Shown here in pieces: positions 54,287 through 64,000 of a DNA stretch of 64,000 nucleotides. Position 1 is the first letter of the stretch, and each line of letters begins with the position of its first letter. Origin of the DNA: [Phialemoniopsis] sp. UDSM-2020 (Eukaryota > Ascomycota > Sordariomycetes > Thyridiales > Thyridiaceae); contig JAEILZ010000009.1 in NCBI GenBank assembly GCA_018873225.1, positions 5,001 through 69,000 on the forward strand. The letters are read 5' to 3'. The notes under the pieces are model-generated. The model saw only the letters and a list, made by a program, of their open reading frames with translations. It searched no databases and had not been told where the DNA came from. A program made the position numbers and the translations under genes.

Positions 54287-55429
54287 CTAGATCATCGGAG
54301 GCTTATCCCCGACAGGTCCCGCTGTTGGCGCCGGCAAAGACCCGGGCTGCTTCTTTCCCCCGTTCTGCTCCCGGGCCCCAGCGGTGCTGTTCTCCTCGCT
54401 GCGGGACGTCGCGCCGCTGCTGCCGCCGTCCTCGCCGCCCGCGGCAGGCTGCGTCTCGCCCCGGCGCTCGCGCGCCATCCAGCCAAGGAAGAGCGGCACG
54501 TCCTTGGCGATCTGGCCCGGCACGGCGAGCACCTGCACCCACTGCGGCAGCACGCCGCGCGCGTCGCTCGCCGTCGCCATCAGCCACTCGATCTCGCCCG
54601 TGCCCCCGAGCCGCCGGATGCGCTCGACGCTCACGTACGCCGCGACGATGGTGTCTTTCTCCCGGCTGAGCTGGGCCTGCGGGGAGCCCGCGAAGCTCCG
54701 GTCCAGCGTCACGCTGGCGACGAGGAACTCGTCGTCGGCGCCGGAGCCCGTGGCGGCGCAGGTCATCTGCAGCACCGGAAAAGTGCGGTCGCGCAGGAGC
54801 GGGCGGCCGATGCGGTGGCGCATCTCCTCGACCTTGAGGGTGAAGTCGCCCCAGGTCTGCCCTGCCTCGACGACGGCCTCTACGCCCGCGCAGCCCCTGG
54901 CCCAGGACATGGCCTCGCGGGCGCCGACGACCGAGGGCGTAAAGGCGTCCTCGGACTCGGCGTGGGTGTCCTTCATGCGGGAGCGGAACTCGGCCCACGA
55001 CGCGGTGCCGGGCGCGGCGGCGTCGCGGTGCACCGAGCGCCGGCACACCCAGGTCTCCGGGCTCGTGGCGCGGGGCGCGGTGCCGGGCTCGCGCTCGTTG
55101 CGGGTGGCCGTGACCTGGAGCTGGGCGACGGGGATGACGCGCTCGTAGAGGTCGACGGGGGCGTCCGAGTCGCGGTAGGTCTTGCGGCCCTTGGGCTTCC
55201 AGACGGGCTTGGCGGCCGGAGGGGCCGGGGGCGGGGAGGAGCCGCCGTCTGCCGGGGGCGCCGGGGGCGAGGGTCTGGACTTTGGCGCGACCGAGTCAAT
55301 GAAAGGGACGGCTTCCTGGAGGAGCGATATGAGAAAGGGTGCCAGCTCGGTGGACGAGGCGTCTGGCTTGGGGAGCTGCGAGGTCTGCAGGCCCCAGAGC
55401 CGCAGCAGAGGGCCGATCTGGTCGGACAT
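54287..55429 (-). CDS. DUF3074-domain (START-like) protein
   Basis: This is a single exon of 380 residues with high GC content. Residues 1-45 (IGPLLRLWGLQTSQLPKP...) form a short helical start. A Pro-rich spacer (about 50-80) leads to KPVWKPKGRKTY. The core (about 80-320) has the fungal DUF3074 pattern: ETWVCRRSVHRD, WAEFRSRMKDTHAESE, VEEMRHRIGRPLLRDRTFPVLQMT, AAYVSVERIRRL, EIEWLMATASDARGVLPQWVQ and VPLFLGWM. DUF3074 is related to START lipid-binding folds, so lipid or sterol binding is plausible but not shown. It sits next to CYP51 in the same direction, with an 805-bp gap. A Ser/Gly-rich tail closes it. Confidence 0.82.
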   Translation of the reverse strand: MSDQIGPLLRLWGLQTSQLPKPDASSTELAPFLISLLQEAVPFIDSVAPKSRPSPPAPPADGGSSPPPAPPAAKPVWKPKGRKTYRDSDAPVDLYERVIPVAQLQVTATRNEREPGTAPRATSPETWVCRRSVHRDAAAPGTASWAEFRSRMKDTHAESEDAFTPSVVGAREAMSWARGCAGVEAVVEAGQTWGDFTLKVEEMRHRIGRPLLRDRTFPVLQMTCAATGSGADDEFLVASVTLDRSFAGSPQAQLSREKDTIVAAYVSVERIRRLGGTGEIEWLMATASDARGVLPQWVQVLAVPGQIAKDVPLFLGWMARERRGETQPAAGGEDGGSSGATSRSEENSTAGAREQNGGKKQPGSLPAPTAGPVGDKPPMI

Positions 55430-56234
55430 GGTGACGGCGGCAACCTGTGATTGTCGATGCAGATTCTTGGCACGGGTCTTGGTCGTTATAGGTGAACGAG
55501 AGATCTGCAGACTCGGTCGGAAAATGAATTATGCTGATAGAACCTCATGGGAATACTGCCTCGGCCAAGAACTAGTTGTGATGCCAAAGTGATAAGATCC
55601 AAGGGAAAGTATTCGCTTCATATGTGTGTCCGTTTTGATGTGAAGTGTGTAAGTGGGAGGGCTGTCCCGGGTCAGTCGGATATAAGATGCAACAGGGTAA
55701 ACGAGAATTAGTTCTTTTATCCAACCCCTCTAACCTACCTACACACAGATGATTGATGCTTGCTTGCTTGCGTTCAACGCCACCTCCTGCCTGGCCTGAA
55801 ATCTCTCGGGAAAAGGATATCGATTCTCGCCGGGCGAAGGAGGTGCATCAAGAGAGTGAGGGTTGCCAGCTCTTGTCTGCCCTGTTTCAGCGCTTGCCGG
55901 AATCGCTGCGTCATTCATGCCGCCACTGGCAAAAAGGGTGTCCCTGATCTGCCTGCAACACCCGATGGACACCCTGCGCGCAGATCCAGACAGCCCACAC
56001 TCGGATGCATCGTGAAATCCGACATGTTCACCATTTGTTTATATGTGAATGGTAGTGTGAGCGTAATTCGTCGATTAAATATCAATTGTATCACAGGTCT
56101 AAGCAAATCTAACCAGTCCGCTCCAGACGCCCCTTTCTACCTCGGGTCATTTCACCCGTGGTGGCTGTGTCATTGCGACGCGGCATGAATATGTACATGA
56201 GAATTTCTTTTGTTCATTTCGCTTCTTGAGTCTC
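55430..56234. other. Intergenic region between the CYP51 gene and the DUF3074 gene
   Basis: It contains the CYP51 3' UTR and the DUF3074 promoter. No additional gene is supported, and short plus-strand frames at 55753-56188 look random. Confidence 0.55.
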
Positions 56235-57898
56235 CTAAGCCTTGTCCCTCTTCTCCCAGCGGATCTTGGCCGGTGAGAGAGGGCGGGAGAAGAGCGAGGC
56301 GTAATCGGTGCCAATGATCGAGTTGCTGCCGTCCACGTTGCTGAATTTGAACGCCCGCACGATCTCGGCAGTGATGACTTGTAGCTGGACGTTGGCAAAA
56401 TGCTCGCCAATGCAACGATGCCTGCCGGCACCGAAAGGCAGGTACGGCGACGTCGAACCCTTGCTGACCAGGCCGTAGCCGTAGTCAATCTTCTCGTCAT
56501 CCTCGATCACCTCGTTGCGTACAATCGTCGGGGCCAGGGGCGACTCCTTGTCCCACCGGCGCGGGTCCCACAGGTCGGGCTCGGGGAAGTACTGCTCATC
56601 GCTGGCGGTGACACCAGGTGCTGACAGGAGAATGTGGCTAGTGGGAACGACATACTTGGTGCCGGGGATGGGAATAGGCTGCTTCACGGCACGCATGATT
56701 GAGTGGATGGGGGCGTGAAGACGAAGGGTCTCCTTGACAATGGCCTGGTTGAGGGGAAGTTTGGCAAGATCCTCGTATTGCAGCGGGGGAAGGTCAGCGC
56801 CCAAGGCCTTGACCTGCTCCTGGTAGAGCATCTCCATGATGTCGGGTCTCGAGGCTAGGCGCAACATGATCCAGGAGCTGGTCGAGGAGGACGAATGCTG
56901 GCCAGCCATGAGTAGTGCAATCATCATGTGGGCAATCTCGTGGTCGGGCACAGCAACACCGTTCTTGTAGCTCGAGTTCATCAGGTGGGTCATCATGTCC
57001 TGCTTGCCCGTGTCGCCGCGATCGCGACGCTCCTTCATCGTATCCATGTAGATCTTGGCGACGGTCCTCTGGGCGTGATCCCTCCTGTTATTCCACGGAA
57101 GAGGGGCCCAGTGCAGCTGGAAGTTGATGGCGCTGAAGCCCATGTCGAGATCGTGGTACAAGTCGGCCAGTGTCTCATCAAACTTGTCTCGGATATCCTT
57201 GCCTTGAAGAGCGTGCGAGGCGGTAAAGATGGTGATCTCGGCCATCTTGGTGGGGATGTCGACGATGCCAGACTGGCCCTTGAAATCGGGGCAGCGCTTG
57301 ATGTACGAGGTGACTTCGCCAGAGATGATGGGGACATAGGAGCGGAAAGCCTCGGTGGTCAGAGCAATCTTCATGAACTAAACATGCGCAAGATGGCTGG
57401 TCAGCGAGAGGCGTACAAGTTTAGGGGTGGAGAGGGGTCAAGTCGCCTTCTTACCTTCTTCTGTTCCATGAGCTTGGCGTTGGGGCAGTCGTAGACGACA
57501 TCGCGGCCAAAGGTAGGTCCGGTCAACTTGTTGTAGATGTCTTCGGCGTTCACGTCGCGGATCTTGCCGTTGAGGATGAAGTCGTTGCCCTTGGTACCGA
57601 GAGCGACAGTCGTCTTCTTTCCCAGAAGAACGAAGGTGAACACCTCGCCGTACTTCTTGCGATTCTCCTTGAAGAACCTGGGAGGGTCCATGCCATAGGT
57701 GATGGTGCTTCCGACGAGCGGGAACCAATGGAAGACCATGGGTGGCTCGTTGGGGTTCTTGTTGACGACTTGGTTGAGGACATTGAGGACAACGACGAGG
57801 ACCAGAGATGACACTACGGCAACAACGATCTGGGAGCCGAGTCCGAGCTGCTGATACTGCTGCAGGGCGGGGCCTGCAACATCCTGAAAAAGTCCCAT
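56235..57898 (-). CDS. cyp51: Sterol 14-alpha-demethylase (CYP51, CYP51B-like)
   Basis: This cytochrome P450 removes the 14-alpha methyl of eburicol or lanosterol in ergosterol synthesis at the endoplasmic reticulum. I place two exons on the minus strand at 57898-57455 and 57377-56235 (528 residues). The 77-nt intron lies between NAKLMEQKK and FMKIALT. The amino end has a membrane helix (about 20-45) and a Pro-containing hinge [13 protein letters not shown]. The VVYDCPN loop keeps the Tyr equivalent to A. fumigatus Tyr121. The I-helix region reads [31 protein letters not shown] is the K-helix ExxR, and [12 protein letters not shown] holds the heme Cys at about 470. The amino-terminal style suggests the B paralogue, and whether an A copy exists elsewhere is unknown. 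Confidence 0.96.
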
Positions 57899-59305
57899 CT
57901 TCACGGGAGCCGATAAGGGGCCTGGGAGTGATACGCGTCTGAGTAGTTCCTCCGAGAAGGATACCAATCGAGCCAGACAGAGGCTATTGGTAAGAAGAAA
58001 AAGACCACGAAGAAAGAAGGTCGACAGCTCTCTCAAGAGACAGTCAAAGACACCGGTGATGGAGGGTAATGAGACGGTGGTGGTGAACAAGAGGAGTGAT
58101 GTTGCGACAGACCCCCTTCTTAGGTATTTATTAGTTTGGCATTGGCGGGCAAAAAAGATCAAAATTACCATGCGAAAAAATGTAGCAGGGGGGCGGCGGA
58201 CCTTGGAGGGGACAGGCACGACAGGATCATTACAGTTTAACGTTAGGGGTGTTTGCGCATGTGGCAGGCGGTCTGTCAAGCCGGATAGCGGCCCCCCTTC
58301 AGGTACCTCGATAGGCCCCAGGTACACCAGTCACAGCGCACCGAAGCCAGATCTCCCCACTCTTTTGCCATCGCGTCCAGGGCGAGTTGGAACAATTGAC
58401 CAATCGCGCCGGACGGCAGCCATTTTCGTATTCGGGTTGAGAAGTATCTCCTCTTGATGCATCATAAGAGATCTCTTGCCCGCCTTGGCCTCGCCTCCAC
58501 TGCTCTGGCGTCGCTCAGCTCATTCCGCCGATGCCCCTGAGCAACATCATGCCACACGCCTCTCGCTAGACGCCCCAGTCTTTGTCTACCGTACGTTGCG
58601 TATTTGGAAATCGGCGCAGTATCAGAGGTCCAATCCCCACAAGAACGGGCAATTCAGGGTAGCAGGGAAGACCTTTTCATGAAGGAATGAATGTAGGTAG
58701 TTAGTAGTGAAGCAGACGGGTGCTCATCTCGTTACTAGTTACCAATCATGTGCATTGGGATAGTTCAAGCCGCAATATCTGAATGTTTGCCGTGCGACTT
58801 GCGTACTTTGCCATGTATGCCCAGTCTCGAAAATCCGAATACGCATCGTCCCGTTGCGGGTGTCTCCGCACGACCAAAAGACAGCCAATGAAGGTTGCAG
58901 GCGAAGTCCCGAAACACCCCAACCTGCTTTGGCCAACCACACCGCAAGCATATTCTTTGACATAGGATGTGGGGGGGTCCTTGATCCTGTTTGTAGCTCT
59001 CTAAAACGAGCGAATACGTAGGAGGGAATCATTCTTCATCTCGGCCCGGAGGCTTGCATAATTCTACTGTAGACAGCCTTGCGAGCGAGTAGCTTGCCTC
59101 GTCACAGCCAAGACCTTTGGAGGCCGCGGAGACCGCAGTCACATGCCAGCACGAATACGAACTCCTTACAAGAGGTGTGATTAGAGGTTATTCTCATCTT
59201 CAATATCGATAAACTCCATAATGCTCTCCGCAATGCTATGCAAATGACTAGAATTAACGCACAAATCTCCGCGCTGCGCACATCATCGACGCCAGCTCCT
59301 CAGTC
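57899..59305. other. Intergenic region upstream of CYP51
   Basis: The first 300 or so bases are purine-rich on the plus strand and probably form the CYP51 leader and promoter. The remainder (to 59305) is the 3' flank of the large membrane protein gene. No gene or clear sterol-regulatory site is recognisable by eye. Confidence 0.5.
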
Positions 59306-62300
59306 TTAGACCGGCCGAGTCTTCCTAAAGTTTGTCCACGCACACCGGCACCCACCGGTGCCCCCGTCGATGCCACCCCAGCTCGGGTCCGCTTCGTGGT
59401 TCACGCTCGTTCCCAGGAACGCATAATCCACCAGCACCGTCTTGGGATCCGTCTCCACGATCCGCTGCCTGTCATCCACAGGGTAGGCCAGCGTCCCCTT
59501 CTTGTCGTGGTCCCCTCCGTGCAGGTCCTCACTGATCGTAATCGGGTAGGGGAATGTTCCTGGCCGCGTGCTGTTGCTCGGGGCCACTGCGCTGCCAGAC
59601 CCGTCAACCCTTGCGCCAAGCAGATTTGTCGAGTTGTCCGTACGTGTCCAGATCTGCACGTGAAATCTGGTCTGGGCCCACGAGACGAAGAACTTGGCCT
59701 CTGTCTCGAGAGCGCCGCCGTTCTCGTCGGTGGGGACATCCCCTGAGCGAGAGGTACCGTTGTTTAACGGTGTGATGGATTTGAGGTAGACGGTCTTGTC
59801 GAAAAAGGTATAGAACCCGTAGTGCTCCGTAGGCAAACCCCGATCGAATAAGCGCAAAGGTTGCTGCCTCGGAAAGCTCAGCAGCTTTGCTGGCGCCCCC
59901 GTGCCGTCCGGGTCCGTCTCTACCGGGTCAAGCACCGAGGTTATGTTGCCATCGGCGCCAACCTCTATGCCATTCCCAATGCCCCGACGCGAAAGCACAT
60001 TGGGTCCAGCCGTGTCGTTGAGTGATCGAAACAACGAGATGTAGAAGGGAGTGGGCTCGCCTCCCTTGCGGGCTGAGATGATGTTGTCCGAAGTGTTGCC
60101 AAGAAAGTACATCTCCTGAAAGGATGGAGGTTGTGGAGATGGGGCGAAGCCAGGATCTATCATCGCTTGCCTACGTTGGCTCTTGGTCTTCCTTAGATAC
60201 CGAAGGATGTTGCCAGCTCCCCGCCGTGTCGGAGATCCCTGGTTTCCAGCGTTAGCATTTCTCGCATTCGGTTCCACGAGTGTGCCTTGGGCGCTTACCT
60301 GAGATGTAGGGGTTGGGACGGGGCCGTCCGGAACATCCCAAAGCTGGCGCGTGTTGTTATCAAACTGGATTTGTAAAACAAATGTGGGCTGGTTGGCCGC
60401 AAACGGCTTGTTGTTGTCCTGCTGCTCCTTCGGAAGAGCACAGCTCCATAATGTCGCGGGCTGCACGCAATCGCTCACGATTTCCGAGTTTTCGGCTCCA
60501 ACAACGGAGAGTACCCCGGTCGGAATCGGTGGGAAGTTGGTCAGGTTCAGAAAAGGCGAGTATGGAGAATCCTGTGGTTTCTTCTTCTGCGTCAGAGTGA
60601 CAGCCAGGACGACAATCAGAATGATGGCAGCTAGGAAACCAGCCAAGATACCCAAACACACACGTCTCCGCTTCCGGCCCTCACGACCGCGACGACCGTA
60701 GCAGCCATTGTGCGGTAGACAGGCTCGCCCCTTCCAGAATCCTTCGACTTTTCTTGCAACGAAGTCTTCTTTCTCGTGACGTCGTCGTTGGCGTTCAATT
60801 TTAGCGGCCGGTGAATTTCCGACTGAGCTGAGAAAGTGTTCTGTCGGCACAAACGTGCCCAGGGCTCGGTCAGGGAGGCGCTGTTCTGCCGGTAAATTGG
60901 GGTTGGACCGATTCGCCGCTGGCGTCAATGGAACATCTGTCATGCTGATGGCACCTTGCGACGTCATCGTGTTGGCTAGACCTGGTGATATTGGGCCCGG
61001 AGAGGCTGGGAATCGAGCACGGAGCGGGTGCCCAGGTGGGAAAACGGCCCGGTACTGAACCTGCTTCGATGGTGGCTCATATGGCGGTGGTTGCTCCGTA
61101 GGAATGTCCTCGTCAAGAAGTATGTGTTGCTGCTTTGCAGCACGGCTTGACTGAGTTTGCTGGGATCCAGAAATCTGCACGGGACTTGTTGCCGCCCTCG
61201 AAGACGAAGCAACTATGGGAGATGGTAGCGAGTGCTCGAATGCAGTCTTCGCTTGGGCTGGCGAGGCGGTTTGGTCCATCGAGACCGGCGACACGTGCTG
61301 CTTCTCGTTCGTGTTCGTCCACCATTTATCCGGGCTCCTCGTTCCATCGGTCGACGCGCTGTTGGGCTTGGGTGTGAAGGGGCTGTTGATCTCCTTGAAG
61401 GGGGTCTGAACATGGTCCCACCAGCCGGATAAGGTTGCAATCGTCGCGGGCGACCGCGTATGACCTTTAGCTCGCACCGACTTCGCTCTCTTTCTAGTCT
61501 CAACTGGGCTGCCATCCTCCTCAAAAAGGGTGACAGGCGTGAAAGCGTCGTCGTCATCTTCCTCCTCACGGACATTGCTTGCTTGGGATTGATTGGCATA
61601 AGCAGAGGGCAGCGTCGGTACCGGTGGTACGTCGTGCTGCGACCTGGAGGGACCAGCTTGGGAATAAATGCTCGAAGCCGCGTGTGACGCCCGGAAGGGC
61701 GAACCGTCGTCGGTATCTGGCGACCAGACTGAACGTGGCTCTTGTGCCCCTTGTGTCTTTGAGGTGCTGCCTTGTGTCGCGGGAAACTTCTTGGAAAGAT
61801 CCAAGGGCGTCTCGATAACAGCTGTTTGCGGGCTGATCACTCGCGATGCTGCATCTTCTTCGGGTAGAGCAATGCCAATGACAATCGGGCGGTCGGCAGG
61901 GGAGAGCCCGCTTTGGGGTTGATGCGGCGACTTCGTCTCACCAGCAAATGCTTGCTTTCGCCTCAGCCAGGAGAAGCTACCAACGGAGGCAGATGTTGGA
62001 GTGCCTTCGAGAGCTCTCAATGCCGCAGCATCAACGAACTTGCCAGTTCTCGCATCAGCCTCGGCGGCGGATCTCAGCTGATGGGCGATATGTTGCTGCT
62101 TGCGGAACTTTGACATGTCCGTAACAAGCTTGATGCCTGCTTTTGCATTCTGCGCCTTTTGTCGGCCCCGAGAAAAGAGCCTCTTCGGTTTCTGCACCGA
62201 GTTCCGAGCTGTCGTGTGCTTGTATTCTGAGTATCGTGGGGGTGGACCTTTCGAGCGGGATGAGTGCTGGGCATCGGCATGAACAAGTGGCTCGTCCTTC

Positions 62301-62413
62301 TCGCTCCCGATTGGGCTTGTCTGATCCTCTTCATCCCAGTCTTCCCAGTCCTCCGGACCCTCTGAGGGTGACGGGATGGCATTGTTGCCAGAATATGGTT
62401 TGGTGAATTTCAT
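59306..62413 (-). CDS. Large single-pass membrane protein of a fungal-specific family, function unknown
   Basis: This is a single exon of 1035 residues. Residues 1-570 are disordered, acidic at the start (EDWEDWDEEDQ), with a basic KPKRLFSRGRQKAQNAKAG patch and a conserved-looking island SGWWDHVQTPFKEINSPF (about 330). A Cys/Gly-rich basic segment (CLPHNGCYGRRGREGRKRRR) precedes one membrane helix at about 584-606 (CLGILAGFLAAIILIVVLAV). Residues 607-1035 are a soluble, mildly N-glycosylatable region (several N-x-S/T), probably lumenal or extracellular. It ends with WGGIDGGTGGCRCAWTNFRKTRPV. Similar proteins in other filamentous fungi are sometimes labelled glycoprotease family, but I see no protease motif (no H-x-x-x-H). 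A surface sensor-like role is conceivable but not supported by a recognised domain. Confidence 0.75.
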   Translation of the reverse strand: MKFTKPYSGNNAIPSPSEGPEDWEDWDEEDQTSPIGSEKDEPLVHADAQHSSRSKGPPPRYSEYKHTTARNSVQKPKRLFSRGRQKAQNAKAGIKLVTDMSKFRKQQHIAHQLRSAAEADARTGKFVDAAALRALEGTPTSASVGSFSWLRRKQAFAGETKSPHQPQSGLSPADRPIVIGIALPEEDAASRVISPQTAVIETPLDLSKKFPATQGSTSKTQGAQEPRSVWSPDTDDGSPFRASHAASSIYSQAGPSRSQHDVPPVPTLPSAYANQSQASNVREEEDDDDAFTPVTLFEEDGSPVETRKRAKSVRAKGHTRSPATIATLSGWWDHVQTPFKEINSPFTPKPNSASTDGTRSPDKWWTNTNEKQHVSPVSMDQTASPAQAKTAFEHSLPSPIVASSSRAATSPVQISGSQQTQSSRAAKQQHILLDEDIPTEQPPPYEPPSKQVQYRAVFPPGHPLRARFPASPGPISPGLANTMTSQGAISMTDVPLTPAANRSNPNLPAEQRLPDRALGTFVPTEHFLSSVGNSPAAKIERQRRRHEKEDFVARKVEGFWKGRACLPHNGCYGRRGREGRKRRRVCLGILAGFLAAIILIVVLAVTLTQKKKPQDSPYSPFLNLTNFPPIPTGVLSVVGAENSEIVSDCVQPATLWSCALPKEQQDNNKPFAANQPTFVLQIQFDNNTRQLWDVPDGPVPTPTSQVSAQGTLVEPNARNANAGNQGSPTRRGAGNILRYLRKTKSQRRQAMIDPGFAPSPQPPSFQEMYFLGNTSDNIISARKGGEPTPFYISLFRSLNDTAGPNVLSRRGIGNGIEVGADGNITSVLDPVETDPDGTGAPAKLLSFPRQQPLRLFDRGLPTEHYGFYTFFDKTVYLKSITPLNNGTSRSGDVPTDENGGALETEAKFFVSWAQTRFHVQIWTRTDNSTNLLGARVDGSGSAVAPSNSTRPGTFPYPITISEDLHGGDHDKKGTLAYPVDDRQRIVETDPKTVLVDYAFLGTSVNHEADPSWGGIDGGTGGCRCAWTNFRKTRPV

Positions 62414-64000
62414 TGTGCGTAGGGATCGGGATCCTCAATATTATTGGGCTGTCGAGGTTGGGCGATGTGATTATCGTAACGAAATAGATAGGATCAACTT
62501 CGCCTCAAGAAGAACGAAAAATTGATTAGAAAGATGGAGATGCTGCAAAAAGAGACATCGAAGAAAGGAAGATGAGGCCTCTGGTGTTTCCCCACAGCCA
62601 CAGATGCAGTTTCAGAGAGGAAGGTCAAATGATGTTGACCGAGTAGGTGTCAATGAAAGACAATAAAGAGACAGAGAGTAAAAGAGAGACGCGAAGACAA
62701 AGAGAATGTGAAACAGTCACCAGCGAGGCAACTGGCGCTTGGACAATAGCGAGTGGTCGTGACGCACAATACGAAGACAAAGGAAGAGAGATCACCGCAA
62801 GGAGTGGTGACTGGACAGCGATATACGGCAGGCAGCTTGCCTGACTCAACAAGGACCTACATCCTACTTTGCCCAAGCCGTCAACGGACGCAGCTCGACG
62901 GGCGCGAGCACTCAATTTCCAAACCGGCCGGTCAGTCACGAACAAGGCCACACGACACGCACGATGCGCTTCACAATCTGCTCATCGGGGCGGTTGACCC
63001 ACGCCACTACATGTCGAATTTCGGCAGGCCGGCGGACAAGACCTTTCTCTGCGAATCACAACACCGGATTCTCCTGGCGATCGATGGTTTGCTGTCAAGG
63101 GCGGCCACTCACAGCCAACGAGGATGTTGTCTTTGACGCCGACCAGGTCGGACAATGTCTGGAATAGCCGCCCTGAAAGGGCAATGGCGGCCGTTGATTG
63201 GCCGGCCTCATCCGCCTAGTCAACAAGCCCGACTTATTGGCTGGTTGTCGCGGGCCCTTGCAGATGCAACCGCCTGCAAGGATCATGATTTGCTCATGTC
63301 TTTTCTCCGTAGTTTCACGGGCTCCTCCAGGTTGAAGTCTAGGTGGCGCACTTAGGCCGACATGAGCCGTAGATGCCGTGCCCAGTCGGTAGGTCGGTAC
63401 AACAGACCGCCACAGAACTCCTCCTGCTGGCTCCCAAAGCAGAGCCACTATTCCGGACAAGTCGATGGAACTCAAGGTCGCTGAAGACCGTTTTGGCCAG
63501 GAAAGTATGGTATTTGCTAAGCTATCCAACAGGTATAAAGTCCCCAGGACCACTCGTATGCAGAATCAGAGGTGCACTAAGTGCTTGTTGGGTCGTCACG
63601 CGCAGGTCTTGAGTCTGCTCAGCAACACGGACCAATGTTTCTCATCATGATATGCATACTGAGGGCCGAAAGGGTGAAATACATAAGAAATCGAGGTAGA
63701 GACAAATCTCTATCTGCCTGGCACATGTTGCAAGAACAAGTCGCTGGCAACCTACCTACCTAGGGTGCTTCAAAAGGCAAACCTCACACGAATGAGCTCC
63801 GAGCAAAGCCCACGATACCCATATTGAACAGCTAAAGTGGCATGGAACAGGAGATGCCACCCGTGATATGCTGTGCTGAGCCAGTTGCTGCTGAAACAGT
63901 TACCCTTGAAATGCCGTGAATGACATGCTGCTGTGGTGATGGTAAAAGGGAAGAGGGAGGAAAGCTCCTCGATAGGAAAAAAAATCCAACTGACAGCGCT
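62414..64000. other. Promoter-side intergenic region to the end of the window
   Basis: The first 500 or so bases are strongly purine-rich on the plus strand (AAGAGAGA, GAGACAGAGAG), as in fungal leaders read from the minus strand. Beyond about 63000 no convincing gene is visible, and frames such as 63095-63553 minus look random. A gene could start outside the window. Confidence 0.5.

Noticed and set aside
54384..55148. 254-codon plus-strand frame, and other frames at 54303-55473
   Set aside because: These are shadows of the GC-rich DUF3074 gene, where high GC removes stops in all frames.

Overview
The window looks like a nuclear chromosome segment of a filamentous ascomycete (Pezizomycotina; a sordariomycete is my best guess). 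The evidence is genes with many short introns (about 50-75 nt, GTAAGT/GTATGT-like donors, some with a CTAAC or TACTAAC branch site), a fungal gene set (Cgr1, Mnn9-type mannosyltransferase, Pex4, CYP51, a Kip2-type kinesin), and C-to-T/G-to-A decayed repeats that look like repeat-induced point mutation (RIP).

Layout. Positions 1-695 are the 5' part of an 18S rRNA gene read leftward, followed by its external transcribed spacer and promoter-side spacer (696 to about 1690). Positions 1700-4510 are an AT-rich, repeat-filled border with short tandem repeats, a decayed copy of spacer DNA, two 240-bp repeats of which one is RIP-like, and a tRNA-like relic. Unique DNA starts near 4600. From there the genes are: psf1 (GINS), a Vsb1-type SLC26/STAS/cNMP transporter, an alpha-glucoside-type MFS permease (minus) divergent from a cytosolic-type sulfatase (plus), an STK19-family protein, a Kip2/KipA-type kinesin, a GT23-like Golgi glycosyltransferase, a FAR1-domain protein (minus) divergent from mitochondrial Qri7, proteasome beta5 (minus) divergent from a Mnn9/Anp1/Van1-family mannosyltransferase, Pex4 (minus), a large disordered Ser/Pro-rich protein (minus), cgr1, a coiled-coil protein with a C-terminal membrane segment, a PX-domain sorting-nexin-like protein, sdh1, a DUF3074 protein (minus), CYP51 (minus), and a 1035-residue single-pass membrane protein (minus).

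How the genes relate. Most are housekeeping genes with no operon-like logic. The exception is the pair at 11013-15977: a sulfatase with no signal peptide and a disaccharide-type permease share an 885-bp promoter region rich in CGG/CCG triplets, which suggests uptake followed by intracellular desulfation of a sulfated sugar (inference). No complete transposon, CRISPR array or secondary-metabolite cluster is visible. Exon limits were placed by eye from splice consensus and reading frame. For every spliced gene the exon lengths sum to a multiple of three. Protein identities rest on recognised motifs and family resemblance, not on any database search.
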